Below, piece by piece: positions 44,031 through 53,719 of a DNA stretch of 64,000 nucleotides. A program made the translations under genes and the position numbers. The DNA comes from Actinostola sp. cb2023 (Eukaryota; Cnidaria; Anthozoa; Actiniaria; Actinostolidae), in assembly GCA_033675265.1 (NCBI GenBank), contig JAUJYZ010001134.1:186001-250000 (forward strand), written 5' to 3'. Below the pieces are notes generated by a model. That model was not told the DNA's origin and ran no database searches. It saw only the letters and a program-made list of their open reading frames with translations. The stretch's first letter is position 1. The number at the start of each line of letters is the position of its first letter.

Positions 44031-47000
44031 ATGGCCTCAAAAACGATAGATTCACAGAAGAGAAAAGTGTTTTGTGCTCACTGCCAATCATGGCTTGAAC
44101 GATCTACGTTCTACAGACATCGAAGACGATTTTTTGATGAGAAAAAACGAGAATGGATTGCACGAGACATGGAACGTCCACCACGCACACAGAACAACAA
44201 AAGCTTGTCTTACCATCTTGGAAACTGCTTTGATGAGCCTGAACGTTCAACTGGAAATGATGAAAGGATCGAGAGAGAACCACACAACTACAGTGATTTA
44301 GACATAATATTTTCAGAAAGAGGTACGTACATATCTACTGTAGAAGACACTCGATCATATTCGGACGTACCATCTAAGCGTTCTTACTGAAGCTTAATAT
44401 TTATGTTTTAAAAAGCACTTTGAAGAATATCAATGTTTATGAATTGCTGGGTGTCATTTCTATCTATCACTCAGCTGATAAAAGTTCATTAATCTCATTG
44501 TCTGCCTTGAAATGGTGGTCACTGCCTGTCTGACCACCAATTAATGCACCACTATGCATGTACATTGTAAGCTTAAGCTTATATATTTGAAAAGTTGTAA
44601 TTCAGGTCCTGTTTGTTCAAAGAGTGGATAGCACTATCCAGCAGGCCCTGGTTGCATGAATAAATCCTTATCCCGTGGATAACTTTATTAGATAACGCTC
44701 ATCAACTTCTCCCCTGGATAATGATTTACATGTTCACATGTATCGAACGGATAGCACTCTCCACCTTTAATACAACAGGGGCCAGATAAATCATTATACA
44801 GGATAGGTGTTATCCAGTAAATTTATCCACTGGATTTTTAAGGTTTATTCGCCGGATAGCACTAATGATCAATATATTATGATTCACTCTTTGAACAACT
44901 GGGGTCACTTAGAACAACTGGGGCCACGACTTCAAGTGAAATGAAGCACTAAAACATAATATACTGAATCTCAAATAATTTATATTTTAAACAGAATCCA
45001 ATGAAGAAGCTGCACATATTGTGACTGAAAACTGCAGCTGCGGTTCTGACGAGGTATCAAAACTCTTGATTTACAGTTGCAATAAGCCTAAATATACAAA
45101 ATGTAGTTGAAAATGTCCAAAATGTTTATTTTGAGGGCCATTAGTTTATCAGTACTTTGTGTATCTGTCATGTGTTTTACCCTCTTTAAATAAAGTTATT
45201 GTATTGTATTGTACTACAATATCAGCAATAATAATAATAGTAATACCAATTTACATTTTTATAGCGCCATATTACATGTATCTATGACTCTATGGCACTT
45301 TAGAATATTATTTATAATAATAATAATAGCATTTATTTAAACACGATGGGTTTACAGCATGGCTGGTGTGGTCGTGTATCTGTATTTGTTGTTGGAAAAT
45401 AAATAATGCAACTAAAATACATACATTGTTCACAGAAAGTGTATCAGTGTACATATGGTCGTTTATAAAATAATAGTAGTGGTTATAATTATTGATCGGG
45501 CTGGTGTGAACTCAGCATGGTGAGACTTTATATGCCAGTGTCCATACTAGTCGTTGCTAATACAGTATTTACATTTTAATACATGAAACAGGTTAGATTA
45601 CTGTACCGGCAGACCAGTTCTTGATTATTATTATTATTACTATTATTAGTATTATTACTATTATTATTAAATTTTATTTTTACTATTATTATTGATCATA
45701 ATACGCCAATAGTTAAATGTTTTATGATATAGGCAATAAGTCTTACGACAAAATATAGTTAAACGTTTTGTCGTAAGACTTATTGCCTATATCATCATAC
45801 AATACTATGATTATGATTATTAGAGTCGTTTTCGTATGAGTGGGAAACCTACAGTACGGAGTTACGGTCACGGTACGGAATCGAACACATTGTATTCAAC
45901 CAATCACAGCGCGCAAAATCATTTCTCAACCAATCAGAATGCTTGGATATGGCACGGTCATGGCACGGTACCGTCACTGCACGGCACGAACCGTACCGTA
46001 ACTACTTCCCACTCATATGAAAACGACTCTATTATCATCATTATTGTAAGTCACTTAGAAAGTGTCAACGAGTGTAAAGAAATACTTTGGATCATTATTA
46101 TTAATTCCATTTTCATGTATGTTGATCTATAGCAATCCTCAAGTGAAGATGAAAAAGAAAGTTCTGATGAGAATTATTCAAGTGAAGAGGAAGTTTGGGA
46201 AGATGTCTTGATTGAAGATCTATACAAAGACCTTCATTCAACTGATGACCAAGCATGCCCTGAGCCAGATGCAAATCAAACTAAAACTCAAAAAGTTACT
46301 GCCCTTGTCCAGTGGTTTGTTTATTTTATTTTGCTTTGGCAATCAGTGACAAAGATCAGTGATAATGGCTTAGAGTGGCTGCTTCAATTTGTTTGCCAGT
46401 TCTTCAAAGTTCTCTCCACACTATGTGAGAGTGAATACTTGTCTAAGCTTGTATTCATTTTCCCATCTTCACTTTATCTGCTGAGGAAGTTTGTGGTATT
46501 CGACCGTGATAACTTCATAAAATATGCAGTCTGTCCTAAGTGTGCAAAAGTATACAATTTAAAGGAATGTACAGAGCTTGACATATATGGACAGAGATCT
46601 ATAAGACATTGCAACCAAAAAAAATTTCCTCGTTCTCGTGTTTGTGGAGCACCGCTTGCAAGAAAAGTAATTCTAAGTAATGGAACATCTGAATTTTACC
46701 CTCTCCATGTATATTGCTATAACAGTGTAATCAACAAGTTAGAAGAGATGGTGAAGAGAAAACAATATCCAGAAAAATGTGAACTTTGGAGAAATCTACA
46801 AACAGAGGATGGATTTTTGTCAGACATCACTGATGGCAGGATTTGGAAAGAGTTTAATGTTGTTAATGGCAACAGATTCCTATGTGACCCAAGGAATTAT
46901 TTATTTATTTTGAACTTTGATTTCTTTCAGCCCAAAAAACACAGAAATGACTATTCAGTTGGTGTTTTCTATCTTTCGAACTTAAATCTCCCTTGTAGTG

Positions 47001-48760
47001 AGCGTACAAAGTGGGAAAACATTATTGTTGTTGGAATCATTCCAGGACTGCAGAAGGAACCTTCTTCTTTAAATGAATTCTTGGACCCATTTGTGAAAGA
47101 AATGCAAGTGTTATGGAAGGGAGTTTACCTAAAGTCAAGCCTAAGTACGTTCATCCCTTTGCGTTTTAGAGCAGCACTAGCTTGTGTTTCATGTGATATC
47201 CCAGCAGCTCGAAAACTATGTGGTTTTAAGGGTCATAACTCTAACTATGGATGCTCAAAATGTTTCAAGTATTTTCCTGGAAATGTTCAGGACGGGATTG
47301 ATTATTCTGGATTTGAAAGACAGCAGTGGCCAAAAAGAGATATGAACACTCACAGGCGAAATGCAAAAAAACTGTTAGCTGCCAAGACCAAGTCAAAACA
47401 TGATAAACTGTCAATTAAATTTGGGATGTACTACAGCTCTCTGCTAAAGCTAGAATACTTTAATGCCATACAATTTACAGTCATTGATCCAATGCATAAC
47501 CTGTTTTTAGGTACTGCAAAGTCTGTTTTTAAAATATGGTTGAATGAAGGTATTCTTACAAAGCAAGGAGTGGAAAAAATAGAAAGAAAGTTGAAAGATT
47601 TTGAAATATGTACTGGACATGGAAGACTGCCTCACAAGATATCAGCTAACTATGGATGCTATACTGCCTCTCAATGGAAGAACTGGACACTGATTTACTC
47701 AATGCATGTGCTACAAGGCATCCTTCCTGAAAAACATCTACAATGTTGGCAGGCATTTGTTCTTGCCTGCAAGTTTCTTGTAAAACCTGTAGTTAGCAAC
47801 ATGGATTTGGATAAAGCAGATTTTATGTTAATGCAGTTTTGTAGGAAGTTTGAAAAGCTATATGGGGCTTCCAAAGTAAAGCCAAACATGCATTTGCATG
47901 GACATCTAAAGGAGTGTATTTTAGACTACGGACCAATGACTAACTTTTGGTGTTTTAGCTTTGAAAGATTTAATGGAATTCTTGGCAGTTTTACGACGAA
48001 CAATCGGTCCGTAGAAGTGCAAATGATGAGGAAAATTCTTGCTGAAAACATGTTAACTGGTATTAGTCTTCCAAACGATTTCAAAGAGGTTTTCCATCCC
48101 ATTGTTATAAGGAAAAAGCAAGATAATAACAGTACAGATTATTTTGAATATAGTGCCAAACTGATCAAATCATCAACAACACAAGATGCCTCATGTATTT
48201 ACTGGAAGCAACTTGCAGAAGTTGTCATGGTACCAAAAGTCTATAAAGTCAAGGTTCTTGATGAAGATGACCTGCAAACATTACATTCTGTCTATACGTT
48301 CATGTATGGGGATTCTGTTTCATCGCTCAGTCCAGATTCCCTTCCTAACACAGTTCATCAGTTCAGCTACATCCATATAGGGAACGAAAAGTTTGGTTCC
48401 AAGTTAGATTGTCGTTCCCTGCGATCTGCAAGAATTATGGCCTCTTGGACATCAGATGATGGAGATATTGAACTTGGTGATCAAAGACCAGGAAAGGTGT
48501 GCCATTACATTCAGCACAATGTGCCTGTAAACCAAGGATACGAAAGCCATGTTTTTGCTGTTGTTGACTGGTATGAACGACATAACGATCAACTTAACAA
48601 GAAGTATTACAAACCTGTGGAGGCTTTTGGAACATCATTCGTCCAAGGAGGGCCACCAAGACTACTTCCAGTAACAAGAATAAGTTCAAAGTTTGCTTTG
48701 GCATCTCAAGAAGCTGAGAATGAGCTTATAGTAGTACCACTCAATCGTACTTTTACATAG
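44031..48760 (+). CDS. CACTA (EnSpm) Tnp2-type transposase, ~992 aa
   Basis: Exons 44031-44322, 44995-45053 and 46133-48760 join in phase with canonical borders to an uninterrupted frame. The N-terminus begins MASKTIDSQKRKVFCAHCQS, a Cys/His DNA-binding start, followed by acidic linkers (SSSEDEKESSDENYSSEEEV). The middle has a zinc-binding VCPKCAKVYNLKEC...HCNQ, then the block ARKLCGFKGHNSNYGCSKC and the Tnp2 signature FTVIDPMHNLFLGTAKSVF, followed by MHLHGHLKECILDYGPMTNFWC with FERFNGILG. These are the conserved elements of animal and plant En/Spm transposases. The C-terminus (from about residue 750) is a separate globular region with HYIQHNVPVN. AATAAA follows at 48888. The gene appears functional. 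Confidence 0.85.
44606..44904. repeat. MITE in intron 1 of CACTA transposase
   Basis: gtttgttcaaagagtggata on the left and cactctttgaacaactgg on the right are inverted ends; interior copies of ggatagcac and gtgctatcc are inverted too. No ORF. Confidence 0.65.
45060..45700. repeat. LINE-like tail and ATT microsatellites in intron 2
   Basis: aaataaagttattgtattgt at about 45188-45211 resembles a LINE 3' tail with (attgt)n. Trinucleotide aat/att runs occur at 45218-45240, 45316-45335 and 45627-45690. Confidence 0.5.
45726..45795. repeat. Perfect 28-bp-stem hairpin
   Basis: gatataggcaataagtctta plus cgacaaaa pairs exactly with its complement after a ~14-nt loop. It lies in intron 2 of the CACTA transposase. 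Confidence 0.85.
45825..46031. mobile_element. MITE family 'cgttttcgtatgagtggg', copy B
   Basis: agagtcgttttcgtatgagt and the complement of actcatatgaaaacgactct are ~25-bp inverted ends; the interior is rich in cacggtac/gtaccgt. The flanks are ATT/ATT, a possible 3-bp duplication. It lies 100 bp before exon 3 of the CACTA transposase. Confidence 0.75.
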
Positions 48761-48887
48761 TGATGTCTTTGTGTCTCGTTATTGTAACTATGTTTTTATT
48801 GATCCAAATAATTGATCTCTTTTTATATATTTTACATATAATATATACTTTTCAGTCTGGTATACTGAATATTTCTCGACAATGAAC

Positions 48888-48893
48888 AATAAA
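48888..48893 (+). terminator. Polyadenylation signal of CACTA transposase
   Basis: AATAAA lies 128 bp after the stop codon and just before the right subterminal repeat region. Confidence 0.6.
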
Positions 48894-48949
48894 GTCGTTT
48901 AAACCATTGATATGCTTCAGATATGCGATGCTTTTATGTTGTGTTCACG

Positions 48950-49430
48950 TTTATTAACGAAATGTAAACGCGATCTTTACGATATATGAACGCATTCTTT
49001 ACGGAATATTAACGCATTCTTTACGGAATATTAACGCTTTCTTTACGGAATATTAACGCTTTCTTTACGGAATATTAACGCATTCTTTACGGAATATTAA
49101 CGCATTCTTTACGGAATATTAACGCATTCTTTACGGAATATTAACGCATTCTTTACGGAATATTAACGCAATCTTTACGGAATAAGAACGGGAACCGAAT
49201 CAAAATATTAACGCATTATTTACGACATATAAACGCTGTCTTTTCGGTACAGTCATTACGCGTCTTTGCGGTGCTTTACGCTATATTTGATTTTTACGCA
49301 CCTATACACATATTTACGCATCTTTACAGATCTTTACATGTTCTTTACGAGTCGACGTATATGTGCGTAAATTTTTCAAGATCTTTACGCATATTTACGT
49401 TTTCGTAAATTTGTGTAAATTCCACTTTTC
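48950..49430. repeat. CACTA right subterminal array, 22-bp unit
   Basis: aacgcattctttacggaata (period 22) is repeated head to tail about eight times at 48985-49185, with divergent tttacg words continuing to the TIR. Counterpart of 39530-39830. Confidence 0.85.
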
Positions 49431-49438
49431 ATGCTGTG

Positions 49439-49570
49439 CTTTGTGAGAGATGCAAATTCTGCACAAAATCCTACCGATTGACTTGTTTCAGACCATTAAC
49501 TCTGACGAAGACTACAGGACGTAGTCAAAAATTTAGTTCTTTTATTGTAAATAACCCTTTTTTAGATCAG
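49439..49570 (+). pseudogene. Resumed 3' end of the Penelope-like fragment
   Basis: After the CTT duplication the Penelope-like sequence of 39489 continues, with the tail gaagactacaggacgtagtc that characterises such 3' ends. From 49571 to 49950 no feature is recognised. Confidence 0.55.
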
Positions 49571-49950
49571 TTTCAATTCTTTTAAAAAAAAACATGTCTA
49601 TTACTGATCGCCCCAATGGCATATAGTACTGAAAATGACCGATGGACGCTGGCGGCCCCTTTGGACTGAACTTCCAGAAGCATCAAATGCTTGTCAGAAC
49701 TCTTAAAGTGTGGATGCAAGAAGGGATGTTCCAGTTCACGTTGCAAAGCCAACCTTCCATGCACTGAGCTCTGCACCTCAGTCTGGAGGCTTTCACTTCA
49801 GCACGTGAAATAGGTTATCTTCATTGTCCTGTTTATATTTTATGTATACTATATTTATATTCCCAGGTCTATTCAAAGCCCAACAAATGATTGTTTACCA
49901 TATTGAATTGATTGGATCGGGGAGGTTGGCTAATCTAACCCCCAATCATC

Positions 49951-49972
49951 CCCCCCCCCCCCCCCCCCCCCC
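49951..49972. repeat. Poly-C tract
   Basis: An uninterrupted run of about 22 C next to the inner edge of the long TIR. A shorter G-run (35628-35640) is in the left TIR, paired with a C-run at 50169-50175. Confidence 0.9.
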
Positions 49973-50299
49973 AGGCTTTAGTTTTCATTCAAAATATTGT
50001 TTGTTGTATTGAATTATATTTATCTACAACAAATATAATGTATGTTTAATTGACTTTTAAACTAGCCACATATTATAAGTGTCCTGGATTACTATTTGAT
50101 TTTTAATATAAGGCTTAAAAGCCTTATATTACCCCTGTTATAGTACCATAATTGCGTGGGGTGTTGTGCCCCCCCTGTTTGTCTGATTTTTTGGCACCCC
50201 TTCTGAATTTGTTCAGTATGATCCAAGGTACAACTGTGCCAAGTTTGGTGATTTTACTCAAAAGTGCACGATCATTCCCCTAACAGACCTGACTATCTT

Positions 50300-52065
50300 T
50301 CCGAACACAATAATATCATCCGAAATATTCCGAACTCCTACAATTCCTTGCTACGTGCTCTGCATGACGTATTGGTACGTTTCCGGAGCCGATGACAGTC
50401 CAAATATCAAGCGTTTGTAGCGCTTAAGTCCATTATGCGTAGAGAACGTTGTGAGCGCTCGAGACTCTGGATGTAGCTCGACCTGGTGGTATCCCCAGCG
50501 TAGATCGAGTTTTGAAAATACAGTCGCTCCGTTGAGACTTTGTAGGGTTTCCTCCAGAGTAGGAATTGGGTGTCGTTCACGGATGACAGCTTCATTAACA
50601 CGACGCATATCCACACACACGCGAACCTCGCCATTGGACTTCGGAACCGCAACTAAAGGTGAAACCAATGGAGTCGGCCCAGTGACACTTTCGATAATAT
50701 CCAGATCCTCTAGCTCTTGTAATTTCTTGTCAACCGCTTCCCGTACATGAAACGGAACTCGTCTTTGCGGCTGTGCAACCGGCTTGACCTCGTTGTTTAC
50801 ATGAATTTTGAGTTGACAGTCTTTCAACTTGCCTACTCCCTCGAATACCGCTTTATGCTCGCTGATTATCCGTTCGACTGTAATAGTGTTCGACTGTAAT
50901 AGTCCCAGCTACGTAGCAGATCGCTTTCCAAGCAAACATCCCGCATCGTGATGTTCCACAACAACAAACTCTGTACGAGTAATCAGTTCGCCTGTCTGCA
51001 CATTTGCTGAAAATATGCCTTGAACCGGAAGTGGGTGTGTCGAGCCAAAAGGAAAAATGCGGATATCCGATTTCGCCAGTGAAACCAGTCGCTCGAGCCG
51101 CTTGTAATTCTGTCCATCGAGAACATTAACACTAGCTCTCGAGTCGATGATCATAGGAATTTCAATCCCTTCAATGTTCACCGGCACAGTTTTCCGATTA
51201 CTAGTATGCATTGTAAACAAATATTCATCATCCGATGACTCCTGTTTCGTTTCAGCCCCCACGTAGCGAATTCCTTCAGTGCTAGGGGCACTGCGTCGCC
51301 TCAAGTTATTTTGCTTCTCGCTTCGGCAAACTCTTGCAAAATGTCCTGGTTTCTGACAGTTATTACAAGTCTTGCCTTTCGCAGGACATTCAGGGTCCTT
51401 AGGCCTGTGTCCTTCAATTCCACAACAGAAGCATTTATCGTGTTCGTTGCCCTGGTTAGCTTGTGAAACGCGGTGCTGTGACCTTTGTCGGGACGATTGT
51501 TGAACAGCAACAACTGGCGTGGAAACTTGCTTGCCCTCTATTTCATTCGCTTGATGATCTGAAGCCTCCATCGACCTCGCTAGAGTTAGTATGCCATCTA
51601 GCGTCAGGTCTGGCTCGCGGAGCATTTGACGGCGCAAACGCGTTGAACTGCATTTATCGATTACTTGATCGCGAATCATCTCGTTGACTTTGTCGTCGTA
51701 ATCACAGTGTTTGGCAAGTCGTCTTAGCCTCGTAACATACGCCGCCATACATTCAGTTGGCTGTTGAACCGCCTGTCGGAAAGCATGGCGCTCGTATGGA
51801 ATGTTTTTCTTAGGCTCGAAGTACTCCGTGAGCTTTGCCAGAGCTGCTGCATAATCTGTCCCCGTTTCTGTAAACGTATCAAAAACCTCCTGTACCTCTG
51901 GTCCAGCGAGATGCAATAACAACGCACGTTGTTGTTTTTCGTCGGTGATGCCTGAAGCAGTAATGTAGTACTCCAAACCTTTCACCCATTTCGTCCATCG
52001 TGGACCTAGCGTAGTGTCGTCAACTAGTGGAAATTGTGGGACGGCTGGAAGTTGCCAAGCCGCCA
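50300..52065 (-). pseudogene. Gypsy gag, protease and RT N-terminal half
   Basis: The start is at MAAWQLPAVPQFPLVDD (52065), directly after the primer-binding-like site. Gag follows with YITASGITDEKQQRALLLHL and FDTFTETGTDYAAALAKLTE, then two CCHC knuckles (CFCCGIEGHRPKDPEC; CNNCQKPGHFARVC). The protease has IPMIIDSRASVNVL, in which the usual DSG is DSR, likely inactivating. A TAG at 50909 lies between protease and RT. RT motifs RVCVDMRRVNEAVIRERHPI and FSKLDLRWGYHQVEL follow; another TAG lies near 50358 before the ISDD active-site region, where the 14.8-kb insertion interrupts. Confidence 0.85.
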
Positions 52066-52078
52066 TCCTCGTCGCCAA
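52063..52078 (-). other. Gypsy primer-binding-like site
   Basis: Immediately 3' of the 5' LTR (minus strand) is TTGGCGACGAGGATGG, a leader sequence common to many invertebrate gypsy elements; the ATG of gag overlaps its end. The tRNA used was not determined. Confidence 0.5.
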
Positions 52079-52238
52079 TATAATATTCCTACATTTGTAT
52101 GAAGTACGTACGCACAGTTGCTCACATTGCTCCAACTACTTTATTCACCCAAACCCAATCTCCTGATATACAATCAATCACGTGCATGCATGGCTCCTAT
52201 TACACAATCACATGTACACTATTTATGTAAACACTATA
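52079..52238 (-). repeat. Gypsy 5' LTR
   Basis: 160 bp, one mismatch to 31712-31871; followed on the plus strand by the ATTAC duplication. Confidence 0.85.
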
Positions 52239-52503
52239 ATTACTACAGTTGACTAAATGTACAAAACAACATTAAAGAAGTAACCATGTCCGTTTTCCTA
52301 TTTTCACTGCCGAGGCAGAAACAATGAAGTCATCGTTCCCTGTTGTTGAGATCGTCTAGCTATTCTCTCTGTTAATATTAATATAGGTTGATTAGGTGTT
52401 CGAGCTGAGCGGACGTGTTTTGTCATCGCTCCGTTCTCCAAGCTATCCCATACGACTTTCCCTTCTACCAAGACCTAAATGTAGAAGCAGATAATCTGAG
52501 AGA

Positions 52504-53335
52504 ATGGCAGATGAATCAAAGGCGAAAAGAAAAAGAAGAAGAAGAAGTAAAGGCTCGCAAACAGATACAGATAAGGACGATATGTCGCAAGAAGACACGT
52601 CGTGCAGCGCTACCTGCCAAGAGATGTTTGAAAAGATAAATGAGAAGTTAGATCTTACTCTAGCTGCAATTTCTGAGATAGAAAGCCTAAAAGTAAAAGT
52701 AAAAGACCTTGAGCAGAAAAGTCAAGATCTAGAACACACTCTTGTGTTTGCACAAGGAGAAATCGAAGAACTCCAAAACAACATTAAAAACATGGCGGAC
52801 ACAATGGATATCATGCAAAAAGACGTGGAACAACTAAGTAGCTCGAGAGAATAGCCGGTCAATCAAGCTAGAAGGGCACTCTAGACGAAACAACCTAAGA
52901 TTCTACAACATACCGGAGACACCAAATGAAACATATCAAGATGCCGAGAACACACTAAGGAGTTTCATAGATAAAGAGCTACAAGGAGGACCCATTATGG
53001 CCTGTAAGATTAGTCTTGAAAGAGTTCATCGAGTCGGTCCCGAAGTTAATCTTCTTACAAAGCCTAGAGCATTAATAGCCAAGTTCACATTCTTTAAGGA
53101 AAAAGAACAAGTCAGGAAGATGGCATCACACTTAAAAGGTTCCAAGTTTGGGCTCTCAGAAGATTTCGTAGGTACTACAGGTGAGAAAAAATCTCTTACC
53201 CGTATTAAAAGAGGCTAAGCGACAAAAGAAGAAAGCCTTTCTCAAGCACGACCAACTTATCATCGAAGGGCAGATCTATAAAGGTATGGAGTCTTTCCGA
53301 CCATACGCAACCTTGAACGATCGCTTTAATCGTTA
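52504..53335 (+). pseudogene. LINE ORF1: coiled-coil/RRM nucleic-acid-binding protein
   Basis: Starts MADESKAKRKRRRRSKGSQT (basic), then a long coiled coil (LDLTLAAISEIESLKVKVKD to TMDIMQKDVEQLSSS). After a frameshift at about 52850: EGHSRRNNLRFYNIPE and RVHRVGPEVN...PRALIAKFTFFKEKEQVR, the RRM-like core of L1 ORF1. A second shift at about 53195 leads to KKAFLKHDQLIIEGQIYKGM, the C-terminal domain, ending at 53335. It would trimerise and bind element RNA. Confidence 0.75.
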
Positions 53336-53719
53336 ATAACTATGAACAACTTCTTGCAAGATTAGTTAAATGCCCCTCTCAGACTCTAGCTCAACATTTC
53401 TTGTCAGTAGCTTTATTTAGATCATCGAAGCACCGTCACGAATTGACATAGTCAACTATTTCAGGTCACAGAACCTTTTTTGTCTGTAAAATGTTGTCTA
53501 AGAGTTGGAGGATACTTATTATTTGTTTCCTCGTTGCTTTCATATTTAGACGTAATTATTTTGAGTTTAAATTTCCTATTCAATCCATTATTCTTCTGTT
53601 AACTAATTTATTCAAAGAACAGGCTGTTGAAACTGTGGCAGACAAAGCTAATTTCAACTTTGCTTCAAATTTACATTTGAGAAAAAATGGTTCATTAAGC
53701 ACTTTAGGTAACCACTCCC

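Larger units (their letters stand above)
39490..49438. mobile_element. EnSpm/CACTA transposon, 9.95 kb, apparently intact
   Basis: The terminal inverted repeats CACAGCATGAAAA are 13 bp and perfect (39490-39502, 49426-49438). The 3-bp target duplication CTT is perfect (39487-39489, 49439-49441). Subterminal arrays rich in TTTACG/CGTAAA lie inside both ends, as expected for CACTA transposase-binding regions. It encodes a Tnp2-type transposase (plus) and a divergent companion gene (minus) from a shared ~340-bp intergenic region. All exons are open. Later insertions (foldback, hAT-like MITE, two further MITEs) are all in introns. It lies within a Penelope-like fragment. Confidence 0.85.
35500..50294. 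mobile_element. 14.8-kb long-TIR element inserted in gypsy pol (4.8 kb before CACTA arrived)
   Basis: Arms 35500-35795 and 49982-50294 are imperfect inverted repeats, with outer ends agtcgggtctgttag / ctaacagacctgact. The flanks are GTCTT (35495-35499) and ATCTT (50295-50299), compatible with a 5-bp duplication with one transition; removing the element rejoins the gypsy frame at the SDDIIVFGK position. Contents: a decayed ORF of an unnamed family (36214-38663), a Penelope-like fragment, and the CACTA element. The superfamily is not recognised. Confidence 0.75.
31707..52243 (-). mobile_element. Ty3/gypsy LTR retrotransposon, split by nested insertions
   Basis: Two 160-bp LTRs (31712-31871 and 52079-52238) differ at one position and are flanked by the 5-bp duplication ATTAC (31707-31711, 52239-52243). 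Read on the minus strand, the order is 5' LTR, primer-binding-like site, gag/protease/RT start (52065-50300), the 14.8-kb insertion, RT end/RNase H/integrase (35499-33471), the palindrome insertion, polypurine tract and 3' LTR. With insertions removed, the native element is about 4.4 kb, with unusually short LTRs for gypsy. Several stops and frameshifts make it defective. Confidence 0.85.
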
